Origin: Cladopsammia gracilis
Taxonomy: Eukaryota; Cnidaria; Anthozoa; Scleractinia; Dendrophylliidae
NCBI GenBank assembly: GCA_022457155.1
Contig: JAJGOT010000219.1
Location: forward strand, 1,136,001 to 1,200,000
Reading direction: 5' to 3'
DNA: 64,000 nucleotides
Position numbers and translations under genes: made by a program. Shown here piece by piece: positions 32,525 through 43,213 of this stretch. Within the stretch, counting starts at the first letter, position 1. Every line of letters starts with the position of its first letter. Below the pieces are notes generated by a model. That model did not search any database. It was not told where the DNA came from and saw only the letters and a program-made list of their open reading frames with translations.

Positions 32525-32835
32525 ACTACGTGTGCTTTATTTCATAAACACCACCTTGTTAGGTATAGGAGTAGTTTCTGAGTAATGGAAGAAGTAAAGT
32601 GTGCTCCTTTCCTGTTGGTGTTGTATTGACCCTTTTTCCCGGAATTGACGGCAGAATGTCTGGGGCGGGAGCGGGTATCTTCCCATAACTTAGTCCCCGC
32701 GCCCAGGGCTATTGTTTGTAGTGAGATTATTTTACTATTTCAAACACGAGTACAATAGGCAAGATGTCACACAGGGCAAAAGAGATCAAACTTACCATTC
32801 TGGAAGCGGTGCTCTTTCGACGTCCGTGTAGGAGA
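32525..32835. other. Intergenic, no gene recognised
   Basis: Downstream of the recombinase exon. No AATAAA was clearly placed. Confidence 0.35.
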
Positions 32836-32881
32836 TAAATTTGTTGTCGAACAAATAAATAAATTTGTTCGACAACAAATG
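32836..32881. repeat. Perfect 18-bp hairpin
   Basis: ATTTGTTGTCGAACAAAT and ATTTGTTCGACAACAAAT are exact complements separated by a few A/T bases. It could be an operator-like site, a terminator-like RNA hairpin or the tip of a small foldback. Confidence 0.7.
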
Positions 32882-33164
32882 TGCTGTGTTCACCAACAAA
32901 TTTATTTAGCGACGACGGTATGAATATTTTAATAATATCCCCGTTCGGTGTTTTTCGGAGCGATATTAAGTACTGAGCTGTTCATGTTATATTGTGAATT
33001 AATCAATTTCGAATCACCGTAACAATAAAGATTTTAGTTAACTGAAATGTGTTAAGTCTCACAATTGCTCCTCTAGTAAAAAATCAGTTAAAGAGTGAAA
33101 TCCTTCCAATTCTACTGAGACTGAATGCTTATCAATTTTTGATTACCGTTTTGTTTTTCCACCG

Positions 33165-33345
33165 AAAAAATCGAACCAATCGCGTCGATTGAGTTCGATT
33201 GGGTTCGGTAATCGAACTTAATCGAACTCACCGAAAAGTTCCAGTTCGATTATGTTCGATTGCCGAACCAATCGAACTCCAATCGAACGATTGGGTTCGA
33301 TTGGGTTCAATTGGTTTTTGGTTCGGATTCGTTCGATTGACTACG
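33165..33345. repeat. Cluster of GTTCGA/TCGAAC words
   Basis: About ten copies of TCGAAC or GTTCGA, mostly as AATCGAAC or GTTCGATT, are packed in both orientations over 180 bp with irregular spacing. Confidence 0.7.
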
Positions 33346-34033
33346 CCGGGAAAACGACGGCTTGAAGACCGTTTCAATGAGCTCCGACGACCAGTAGAGA
33401 GACCCACCCTTTTCTCCAGACCAACAGCAGTTTCAGAACATTATAACGCCGACGATCATTTCCCGGGGGGGGTACTCAACAACGTTTTGTACGGGGATGC
33501 TCCGCCCCGAGGTCCAAACCCTTACCCTTTCATATACCGTCTTTGACAGAAAAGGTACCCCTTTCATATACCTTTCATTGAAAATGGTACCCATTTCATA
33601 TACCTTTCAATGAAAATGGTACCCCTTTCATATAGCCTTTACTTGCGTCTGTTTGATATATTTTGAAAGGCCGTTTTTATAAGACTTAAATGGCAGTTTT
33701 CCCTACCTTTTTTACGCCTCAACGGCGTGTTTTCGGTTCCCTTTCCTATTCTTCGTGAAATCCCTACCCTTTCATATACTTCAACTCGTGAAATCACGAC
33801 CCTTTCATATACCTCCAGCCTCAAAAAGGTACCCCTTTCGGGCGGAGCATCCCCGTATAGCCCATTATAGGGAGTACCCCCCCCCCGGGGATCATTTACC
33901 TTATGACATAGAACTCATTCCACTAGAACTCGTACATTCATTCCGTGACGCTATACGCAAAGCCAGGGAAGCATATCTTATCCAAAGGGGTCAAACACTT
34001 GAGCCCAGAGGTGTAAAAATACGAGAAGTGTAA
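33346..34033 (+). pseudogene. Penelope-like element C-terminal fragment split by a MITE
   Basis: Two open pieces form one C-terminal region. The first, at about 33346-33461, encodes RLEDRFNELRRPVE and AVSEHYNADDH. The second (33890-34033) encodes IELIPLELVHSFRDAIRKAR, EAYLIQRGQTLEPRGV and a stop. Such ends are typical of the GIY-YIG endonuclease tail of Penelope-like retroelements. The pieces share a reading frame when the 428-bp MITE plus one 8-bp duplication is disregarded. The reverse transcriptase part is absent, so the copy is 5' truncated. The downstream text around TGCCTGACGAAATATTGGAA at 34207 is probably the element's 3' UTR. Confidence 0.6.
33462..33889. mobile_element. hAT-like MITE with 8-bp target duplication
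   Basis: The ends are CCCGGGGGGGGTACTC and the complement GAGTACCCCCCCCCCGGG. The 8-bp sequence GATCATTT is directly repeated at 33454-33461 and 33890-33897. An 8-bp duplication fits hAT (also P or Merlin). The interior holds CGGGGATGCTCCGCC and its complement near the two ends, plus about six units of CCCTTTCATATACC. No ORF. Confidence 0.78.
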
Positions 34034-35320
34034 TTTAGTATTCTTAATCCATTCCTTTTCTTTTAACCAATATTTGTTTGTTAGCTTTATCCCAACGGTT
34101 ATTTTTTTTATTTTTAAATTGTAATCCTATATCTCATGTCTTGGTTGTTTTAAATTCTAACATTTTGTCCTAGTTGTAAATCATTCCCTTATGAAGACAG
34201 GCCGTGCCTGACGAAATATTGGAAATATACTTTAGCTATTCCAACCGTACGATCAGTCTTTCTATTCAGTTTTTATTCTGGTAGTTGTAGTCACGCGCGA
34301 ATTTAATATGGCGTCGTATTCCCCGAAACGGGAAATTTAAATGGCGTTATTATATTGGCTGTCTTAGTACGCGCGCCCTGATTGGTTGATTAGCGGTCCG
34401 TAATCCTGGTAAACGCCCACGGGCATTACAGATTTTTTTCCCGCCACAGTTTTTGTTTACAAAAACCTAGCGAACTTAGTGACTTTTGCTAAAAGAAACT
34501 TCGTAAAAAAGCAAGGGATTGAACAACACATATCTCTTCTTTAACTATGAGTTCTGAAGAAGATTTCTTTTCTTAACTTCGTTATCCTGAAGAAATTGTG
34601 ACGGAAAATGAAGGCAATGTAGTAGTTCTCTCTATTTCGCGCGCTTTACCTATGATAAACAACTTAATAACCTTGCTTCCTTAGGATTTACTGTAAGATT
34701 CCAAACTTCGAGCTGAAATTTTTGCTTTATGGACCTCGCCCAGAGGCAAAAATTTCATCCCTTAGTCTAAATATTTTACAGTAAAGCTCTCGCGTGCGGT
34801 TATTAAGTAGTTACTAAAGCTGACATGTGTTCTGAGGTGGCTGAGCCTTCGTTTAGCTGCTCGGGCGATTTTTACTAGCTTTCAAATGAATCATAGATAA
34901 CGTACTTTTACTTTTTCCTCGACTACTAGTAATACCGGCCGCCATCTTGGATTTGAGCGTGACTACTGACTACCATACTGCCGTTACGTCATCGCGCATA
35001 AGGTCTATAGGCGGCTGCTTGCGCGGGGCTATATTCATGATCTATCAGCTGTTGTCAAAAGCTGAGCTATGAAAAAAAAAAAGGAAAAAATGTATTTTTC
35101 ATAATATCTGCTGACAAGAAGTTAAAATAAATCAATTCCGTTCTTTAAAGTTAGTTCATAAAAAGCATGCGAATTTTCATTTGAACTGCAATCGATCTAC
35201 TAACGTAAATTAGGCAGCGTATATGTACCTCAATTTATAAAAAGATACCTAATGAAGATTAAGGAAATGTCTAAAATGCAGAAGATTTTATGGCTAGCGA
35301 TCGCGACAGCAAAGAAAAAC
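34034..35320. other. Intergenic, no gene recognised
   Basis: Holds the probable Penelope 3' UTR near 34190-34240 and a small imperfect hairpin (GCTGAAATTTTTGC with GCAAAAATTTCATC) at 34711-34758. No protein was recognised. Confidence 0.4.
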
Positions 35321-35581
35321 AGATGATCTTTATCTTAAAAGTGTTTTATTAAATCACACACCTTACAAACCGCCTCTACAAGGGCTGTTGATACTTGTTA
35401 CAAAAGCGTTTACAATTCAAAAGCAAAATGGGTCTCTAAGCATTCAGTGTTCCTGCATTACATAAGGAAAGGCTTATATAGAACAAAAATTATAGACTAG
35501 CATTTTGTTTTGCTCACTCGGTAAGTGTTTTTATGGCCGTATAGAACTTTAGAAACCACACAAGTTGGAACGTTTTCCTTT

Positions 35582-36490
35582 TCATTTAAAGGGTTTGCTC
35601 TTAATCTTTCGACGCACCTCTGGATCCGCCTCAGACATCTTTTGCTCGATTTCTTCAAGCTTCACCACATTAGCGATTTTCTGTACCAAAGCAGCGGCAG
35701 AAAAAAGAGCCAGGACAATCTTTGCCACCAGCGCTGCTCCACCTGAAGCAAGAGACGCGATAAGCATGGCGGACACCATAGCAGCGGTCTTCAACCATTC
35801 CCACCAGCTCATGTTTCTGAACAAACTCTTGATGATGGTCCACAGTATTCCAGCTGCCCTGGTATCATTGAGAAGGGTGACAATGGCTTTAGCTCTTCCA
35901 AAGTTGCTTGAACCAGCCTTTCTCCACGATATGGTGAACGCCTGGATCGCCCGCCGGAACTCTGATGCTTCCTTGATTGTTTTCGCGGTTTCTTTAACTG
36001 TGGCTTTCATGGTGCTGCGGCTCACAGATGCTTTAATGCCTGCTGCTTGCATGGCGAGCATCACAGCCTCAATTACGATACTGGCGTACTGTATGATCTT
36101 GGCCCAGTCGATCTCAGCAACTGTTTTAAGCTCTATTTCGGGCAGGAACTCTTCGTCTTCTCTCGTAAACTGCGCTAAGTATTTGCCAGGGCTATTCTCG
36201 ATTATTTCCATGCTAAATGTTGGGATGGTAAGCGATTCTTCTATCAGCTTGATCCCGTCCTCAGGCAAGTACTTTTCAAGCCGTTTACGGATGTTTTGAT
36301 CAGGTCGGAATGCGAACTCCTCGGCAAGCTTAACTTCCTCACTAGCTGCTTTACTGGCTGCTTCACGAATTATATCTTCCATCATCGGATCTTCACTCAT
36401 CGCCTTATACTCGTCAGGAGTATACCGTTCTAGTTCCAGCATAGCGTCTTCCACTGATTGACTGATTATAGCGGCTTTCTTTGTTTCCAT
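35582..36490 (-). CDS. Uncharacterised 302-residue protein with hydrophobic helices
   Basis: I do not recognise this protein. The N-terminal 125 residues are acidic and helical (DAMLELERYTPDEYKAMSED). Residues 129-152 (KIIQYASIVIEAVMLAMQAA) form an amphipathic or hydrophobic helix. A long Ala/Gly-rich hydrophobic region at about 213-277 (MLIASLASGGAALVAKIVLA) could make two membrane passes, and the C-terminus is basic. The CDS has no intron. A 5' UTR exon at about 37110-37050, with donor AAGAAG|GTAAGC, appears to join an acceptor at 36508 (CTCGTTTGCAG). A TATA box lies 25-30 bp upstream of the expected start. A TTTATT at 35344 may be the polyA signal. Real gene judged likely from length, promoter and splice sites; function unknown. 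Confidence 0.68.
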   Translation of the reverse strand: METKKAAIISQSVEDAMLELERYTPDEYKAMSEDPMMEDIIREAASKAASEEVKLAEEFAFRPDQNIRKRLEKYLPEDGIKLIEESLTIPTFSMEIIENSPGKYLAQFTREDEEFLPEIELKTVAEIDWAKIIQYASIVIEAVMLAMQAAGIKASVSRSTMKATVKETAKTIKEASEFRRAIQAFTISWRKAGSSNFGRAKAIVTLLNDTRAAGILWTIIKSLFRNMSWWEWLKTAAMVSAMLIASLASGGAALVAKIVLALFSAAALVQKIANVVKLEEIEQKMSEADPEVRRKIKSKPFK

Positions 36491-36507
36491 TTTTAGGCCG
36501 AAGAAAA

Positions 36508-37110
36508 CTGCAAACGAGAAAGCAACATGTCAATTAGTAATCACATATTTCGTTCATTTCCACTCATATTTTTTAACTGGTTACAAGACCACACTTCAAG
36601 AAAGGAACGGAGCGGAACTAGGAGCGAGCTGACCCACTGATATGTTTAACTTTCCCTGCTGTTTAAAGCTAAGCCACAAAAAAAAAAAAACAAATGCCGA
36701 AAACGCGTTTTAATGACACAAAAATGCAATGTGATCAACGTTAAACAAAAGGGGGTTGATTTTGAGTTGTGCCCGGACTTTTAATGAATGCTTGACTTTA
36801 CGAAAAACATTTCTTTAGTGATTTTACCACATTTTGTTGCCTTGAGGCAACCCTTTCCTTGCTTTGTTGCAGACCAGTGGCCTAGACTACGACTATCTAC
36901 TTAGAGATAAACCGATCAAAGAGCAGAGGTGTAAAAAAATCTGTCTCAAAATGTTAATATGTTTTTAGGTAATTTGATGGAGCTTTAATTCACGATGCAA
37001 TTGAACTGTTAAAAAGACACGAATTATATGGATGTTGTTAGGAGCTTACCTTCTTACTTGATCTTTTGAAAGCGTAAAAACAGCTTCTCCAGTGTTGATA
37101 AAACACTATG
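36508..37110 (-). other. 5' UTR exon and intron of the 302-residue gene (inferred)
   Basis: The exon covers about 37110-37050, then a GT-AG intron at 37049-36508, and the second exon starts at 36507, 17 bases before the ATG. Inference from splice consensus only. Confidence 0.45.
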
Positions 37111-37130
37111 AAGGCTAGGGACGTTTGGAG

Positions 37131-37143
37131 GCTCCTTTTATGT
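37131..37143 (-). promoter_or_regulatory. TATA box of the 302-residue gene
   Basis: On the minus strand the sequence reads CACATAAAAGGAGCC. It sits about 25 bp upstream of the expected start near 37108. The same TAAAAGGAGCC core occurs at 29254 on the plus strand. Confidence 0.5.
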
Positions 37144-38441
37144 GGTTCTAATTAAGCATGCAAGTTGTAACGGCTGTAAACTATTTCCAAACATGGTCAG
37201 ACTTATTATCTCAAGTGCTAGAGGAGAGGGTGACAAAAGGTTAAGATCAAAACACTTCAAAGATGTGTTTTCAAACACGTATCGCTTTATTTTACAGGTA
37301 AAAAGCCAACGATATAATTATAAGGGAAACGTTTTACTTTCTTCCATTACTGGTGGATTTAAACTGTCTTTAAGCTATAATATCATCAAGCTGTCTTCTT
37401 AACTGACGAAAATTGCCGTTAACTTCCTTGCTCCACCCAAACGCTCCTCAGACAAGATAATTGACAGTACCTCAAAGCCCACTTGATTCATTGCGAAATA
37501 ATGGAGAGCGGCAACGAAAAGAGCTGTACAATTGTGTTCTAACACACCACGTGGTGTTAATTAATCAGAAAATGGGAGAAATCGTAAGGACTAGCAAAAA
37601 AAATAAATGATCGTCAATTTTAAGTTTGGTGATAAAGTGATAAAGATGAAATAATCAACATGACATCATTTCAAAATATCAAACATCGCAAACATAGGTT
37701 TGAAATTACTTGCCTTATTGTGTATTAGATACTTTGAAATCCATAACTCCGCCAATTCTGTTAAGATTTTTCCTTTTTTCAAGAAGACCTAAACAGAAGC
37801 ATCAAAAGCGTCTGCCGGCAAGGGCGTGTACAGTGGTCAAACAGGAACATTTCTGATTACGCAATTAACTATTATTCCATTAAAGGTTTGGGTTAGTGCT
37901 CCAGGCGATGCAATTTGCTCCAACCACCAAAACAAACCTCTCGAGGTCTTTTGATCGGTTGCATCCTGTACGATATTGGTGTTGTCATCAATATACTTCA
38001 TCCGGTCTCCTATAAGTTCCGTAAACCTATGTCCACTTTAGGCTTATGTGGCCTTGTCTTAATACTTCTCTAAGTATATTCATCAGTATAAACTTTCATG
38101 AAGCATGCCATTTAAACTGGCGAAGCTGAGGGTACACTTCTTTGAGCATAGTTAAATTAAAATCCTCTTGCTGAAGTAACTTTGGCCGGGCTAAAGAATA
38201 TATCTTGGTATATTGGGAAAAAGGGCTCGTTTTATCGGGGCTCCGTGATTCACTGCCAGAAAACTCTAAACTGTAAATAATAAACCGTCGTTATCCGAAG
38301 GTTTTCCTTTTTGCTGTAACAACCTTGTACCCGGAAAGAGTGACAAAGTTGTGTGGCATGCTTTCAAATATGCATATTACAAAAATAATAGACATCTTTT
38401 CATATTAGTATCGCGTGTTTGAACTTAAAATGATACTTTAG
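37144..38441. other. Intergenic, no gene recognised
   Basis: About 1.3 kb with only short frames lacking domains. Confidence 0.4.
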
Positions 38442-38648
38442 GCGCTTACCATTTATCAGAACTGGCGGGCCGGACCGCTCAATTCGTAAATATTATTCCA
38501 TTACTTGCCAGAACTGGTCGGAAAGACTGGAAAATTTGGAAATAGTATGCACCCTTTTGATAGACTTGTAGGAAAAAATCTTCAAAAAGATGCATTCTAG
38601 TTACAAACGGACCGGTCTGGCCGACCAGTTCTGACAAATGGTAAGCAC
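38442..38648. mobile_element. Short MITE, about 207 bp
   Basis: The ends GCGCTTACCATTTATCAGAA and the complement of TTCTGACAAATGGTAAGCAC pair over about 38 bp including CTGG..GGCC..GACCG. No target duplication was resolved. It abuts the TTAA element that starts at 38655. Confidence 0.65.
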
Positions 38649-38654
38649 TCTTAA

Positions 38655-40429
38655 GGTGTTTCCCTCCAGTTTCCGTGTAGCCGCACCGACCGTTTTTGAG
38701 CGGCCGTTTAACTAACTTTCCTTTATTGAATTAGAATGAAACTTACAAAAAATATTGTACAAAGTTTGAAGTTTATAAGAGTGTAAAAATTTTAAAAATC
38801 GGATTTAAAATTGCGGAGATAAACGAGAAACATTGAAATCGCTTGAGTGTAAATACTGAGCGATTGCGATGGCATCTAGAAAAATCAAAACTATTACGAT
38901 AAACTATGACATATGGCAAACAAAATATCTAAAAATTAGAAAATTTTGTCAAGCCGATTTTGAGTAAATCAGAAAAACATTTCGAACTTGTGATTTTGCA
39001 TGTGTATGAGTACATTTACAAATTCCTCAATTAAGCTTATAAAAGTTTAATTTCGCCATCTCAAATTTACGCCAAAATGCGTGTTTAGTGTATGAGATGA
39101 AACTGTGAAAGTTTGAAAGCGTTTCTCGTTTTAGTTTTGGAGATTCGATTTTCTCAGGTAGGAAACCGTAGTTTTTTGACTGAGTCCTTGATATTGTAGT
39201 TTTAGCACTTTTCTACATATTTCAAAAACCGCGAGATAGATTTTTTTTAACTTTTATGGTCATTTTTTTATAATATGAACAACATTGTCTCAAAGTTTCA
39301 TCTTGATTGAAACATTGCAACATGGTCAAATAAAATAATAAAGTTCACCTAAAATGTGATTGAGACTTTGTGCTTTGATTGCACGGTTGAAGGCGCACGT
39401 CGCAAAGACGCTTTAATTAATTCAGGTGAAGTGTAACGCATTTCTGCGTGTTGAGAATTATGCAAATCGCAATGACTTCTTTCTTTTCCCTACAATTCAA
39501 AATATCGAGAGAGTCCAGAGCACGTCAAATGCGAATGAAAAACCTGCTTACAAATAAACGTCCCACTGAAATTCGTGGGAATGATAAAAATAACGTGGAA
39601 CACAGCCCCTAACGTTACTCCGCAAAACATGATGGTCACGCAGAAATGCGTTGCGCTTCACATGAATTAATTAATCAAAGCGTCTTTGTGCGCCTTCAAC
39701 CGTGCAATCAAAGCACAAAGTCTCAATCGCGTTTTGGGTGAACTTTATTATTTTATTTGACCATGTTGCAATGTTTCAATCAGGATGAAACTTCGAGACA
39801 ATGTTGTTCATATTATAAAGAAACAACTAAAAAAGTTTTAAAAAAATCTATCTCGCGGTTTTTGAAATATATAGAAAAGCGCTAAAACTACAATATCAAG
39901 GACTCAGTCAAAAAACTATGGTTTCCTAAAGAAAATCGAATCTCCAAAACTAAAACGAGAAACGCTTTCAAACTTTCATAGTTTCATCTCATACTCTAAA
40001 CACACATTTTGGCGTAAATTTGAGATTGCGAAATTAAACTTTTATAAGCTTAATTGAGGAACTTATTGATGTGCTCATACACATGCAAAATCACAAGTTC
40101 GAAATGTTCTCCTGATTTACTAAAAATCAGCTTGACAAAAGTTTCTAATTTTTAGATATTTTGTTTGCCATATGTCATAGTTTATCGTAATAGTTTTGAT
40201 TTTTCTAGATGCCATCGCAATCGCTCGGAATTTAGACTCAAGCGATTTCAATGTTTCTCGTTTATCTCCGCAATTTTAAATCCGATTTTCAAAATTGTTA
40301 CAATCTTATAAACTTCAAACTAAGAACAATATTTTGTGTAAGTTTCATACTAATTCAATAAAGGAAAGTTAGTTAAACGGCCGCTTAAAAATGGTCGGTG
40401 CGGCTGCATGGAAACTGGAGGGAAACACC
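38655..40429. mobile_element. TTAA-flanked foldback, 1.78 kb, arms about 795 bp
   Basis: The ends GGTGTTTCCCTCCAGTTTCC and the complement of GGAAACTGGAGGGAAACACC are flanked by TTAA (38651-38654 and 40430-40433). The left arm runs 38655-39450 and the right arm 39637-40429, with a 186-bp unpaired centre. The arms look more than 90% identical and include GCCGCACCGACC, CAAGCGATTT and CTCGTTTTAGTTTTGGAG. There is no ORF, so it must be moved in trans. Confidence 0.85.
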
Positions 40430-40433
40430 TTAA

Positions 40434-41520
40434 TATATTGGTTTACAATAACTAAACATTCCGATCACTGAAGCGGGCACTTGTTATCAAAAGGGTACAC
40501 GTACACGTACTTTGACAATTCAAATCGCATGACAGAAACAACTGAGTTTTCCCGCTTTGTGTGGGTATCAAAACAACCCTCTTATGACGGCATTCTGTTC
40601 TTTATGGAGGAGAAGAGTTAAGCACCAATGCACTTAATTTTCCGGCATTAATGATAACAGAAATCATACTTCTTCGATAACGTACATGTGCGAAATCACG
40701 TAGCGATAGTTAAAGCGCAACTCAACTTTAGTCAAGTAAAAGAGGGAGGAAAAGAGAAAGATAGTTTCTACTGTAGAAATTACTAATTGCTACTGTAGCT
40801 ATAGCGTATCAGCTTAATCGATAACTCCGCGTATATCAGTTCCGCTGTGACATAGCTGGTTTAATAAGTACAGTCGTCTTGAGCAAGAATTTAAAACGGG
40901 CTAATGCCCTCAGGCAGGACTGCCAAGCTACACAACAGTTATTTAGCAATAGCAGAGATAGCATTTTTACAAAAGCACGGTAATGCTTTTGTCAGCCTTG
41001 TCTGCTTAACAGCAACCCGGAATGATTGGTTTCTAGACAACTAGACAACCAAACAACTAAACATGTATCATTTAGTGAGCAATGGCGTAGCATATTTAAA
41101 TTAGTGTCAATATTGGCCGTTATCCTCGAGTAACATTTTTAATGACTCCAAGCAAAATGTTTTTATTCAAAATCCCCCACGTGGCCTGTACCTTAAAAGG
41201 CAGTAAACTGAGGGTAAACTATCTAAACCATTCCTTCTCTTCGAGAGGGTCAAAATATCTGACATTTTGATGGCCATTATTCAAGATAAAATCAACGCAA
41301 CACTCAGTCAGTAACCGCAAGTAACATTATTTGTGCAATTATTTACAGTTAACTTACCCGATTCACGAAGCCGACTTGAAAAATATCAAAACAGAACACT
41401 TAACTGTTTCTGTGTTTTGTTTCATTCACTCAGCAAGCTTATGCCTCAGTGCATTCGACGCTGATTTTAGACGGTATACTTTCTCGTAAGATTAACTAGC
41501 AAATCTTTGTTTCTTAACTT
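40434..41520. other. Intergenic, no gene recognised
   Basis: About 1.1 kb of AT-rich sequence without a recognisable gene or repeat. Confidence 0.4.
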
Positions 41521-41526
41521 GTCGGG

Positions 41527-41765
41527 CTTTTTAGAAGCCTTTCTGTTTACATTTTCGAAGTTCGAAAATATAAACAGAAAATGATGAGAATATAATGAGC
41601 TAGCTAATGATCCCTATATCATGAGGGCCTTTTATCGATACTCGCCAATTCTTTCTGGCTTAGGATGTCTGTTTTTTTAGAAGCCTTCCGTTTACATTTT
41701 CGAAGCTCCATAATAAAATAGCTAATTTTAATTAATGATCCCATGTCATGAAACTCGCCAATAGC
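41527..41765. repeat. Short direct duplication, period about 152 bp
   Basis: TTTTTTAGAAGCCTT(T/C)C(T/C)GTTTACATTTTCGAAG, followed by TAATGATCCC and ACTCGCCAAT, occurs twice (from about 41529 and 41678). The first copy has a hairpin CTGTTTACATTTTCGAA/TTCGAAAATATAAACAG. Confidence 0.6.
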
Positions 41766-42163
41766 GCTTTGCACTATTACTAAAAATAGATAGACCAACG
41801 CCAACACCATTTTCCCATACAAAATTCTTATGCAGATAACACATGGGAGGAGTTTGTTTGTCTGAGTCACAACGGGGGCCAAAAGTATGTGACGTCATTA
41901 GTCATTATGCCCGTCAAAAGTCATGTGATTATCATTATTATCAATACACAAGGCCAAATCGCTTCAGTGTCATCAGTTTTTATTTCAAATGACTGTTTTG
42001 TAACCTCCCGCCATCCCTCTCTGCCGCGGCGTGCAAAATGAAAACACAACGAAAACCAAATAAACTCAACTAACTTCTCCGCATCTTTCCAAACGCCGTC
42101 CGTGTTCTGCCCTTCCATGAAGTATCGATTCAATTTCTGCATGTCTCCTGACTGAATGGATGA

Positions 42164-42343
42164 TTTCCCAGTAAATTATTAAGGAAAAAAAAATTCCCAC
42201 GCATTATCGCAAAAAAAAAAATCTGCCCAAGGACAATTAAAAAATAAACTATTAAAAAAAATATTCCAGCCATCGAGTGAAAAAAAAAAAAATTTCCACC
42301 TTAGGTGGACAAAAAAAATTTCTTGCCTCTCCCAAAGTTACTG
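42164..42343. mobile_element. End-less relic of the Harbinger-like MITE at 10313
   Basis: It matches the inside of 10313-10605 almost base for base (CCAGTAAATTATTAAG, CTGCCCAAGGACAATTAA, CAGCCATCGAGTG, ACCTTAGGTGGAC) but lacks both terminal repeats and the G/C runs. The ends were deleted or captured by another event. Confidence 0.7.
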
Positions 42344-42534
42344 ATTTTGGATTACTGATTTTGGACCAATTTTTTGTTTAGTAATCTTGTAGGTTTTTTT
42401 ATTCTTGGTAGTCTGAACAGAACATGTATTCCCCATCACTGTATTTTCATAATAAAGATTTGCTGTATATATGTCTTGTCTCACAAAAATTCTGTGACTT
42501 TTTGTGATAACTATGGGGATCGTACCATTTGGTA

Positions 42535-42735
42535 ATTTTTAATTCTTTCACTCCCCGCCAGAGTCAATTATGGAGACATGTAATGGTAGTTCTTACTTTT
42601 CAGTCTGTCAACGAAATCCTATGGTGTGACCATTCAAATCAGAAACCTCTGGATTACTTTTGTATGGTACCATTTAATGTTTTTTTTAGTATTTTACGAA
42701 ATAAAAATTAATTCGAGATTTCCCTTGAATTTAGA
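42535..42735. repeat. Dispersed repeat, internal fragment (copy 3)
   Basis: Shares GAGTCAATTATGGAGACATG, AATCCTATGGTGTGACCATT and neighbouring words with 30040-30120 and 46860-46960. Confidence 0.6.
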
Positions 42736-42916
42736 TATTTTTTATTCAACTTGTATAATTTAGTTTATTACGCCTCAGGATTTTGAAAAAGTGGTCGTAA
42801 CTAGACCTGGTTGTTTACAAATGAATTCTCATAAGCATGCAACCACTTAATTAGAAGTCAGAAGTTGGTCATAATGCTTTTTGTTCGGCCATTTCACACT
42901 GGGTAGCAGTTCATCT

Positions 42917-43029
42917 GGGCCAAGTTGTTCGAAGGACGATTAGCGCTAATCCAGGGTTAATTGCCATGACAACTCATATGTTCTGTTGACAGTTAATCCA
43001 TGTTGATCAGGCTTTGAACAACTCGGCTC
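42917..43029. mobile_element. Short palindromic MITE (AACTCGGC family), copy 1
   Basis: GGGCCAAGTTGTTCGAAGGA / GATTAGCGCTAATCC at the left pairs with GGCTTTGAACAACTCGGCTC at the right. A sister copy is nested at 44887-45003. Confidence 0.65.
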
Positions 43030-43213
43030 AGCTGGATAAAGTTATCCTCTTTTTGAACAACAAGGATCTGAATGGGAAAAGTGAACATGAAGCAGTGTCT
43101 GGACCATGTACAGTGCAGCAGGTCAGCTGCCTCTAGGGCTTGAACCATTGTCCTTATCTGAGCCTCCATGGCAGGCGATAAATCAGACATTGTCAAGAAA
43201 ACACGTCTGAATG

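Noticed and set aside
35565..36299. 244-codon plus-strand frame
   Set aside because: It is antisense to the 302-residue gene, which has the better promoter, splice sites and composition.
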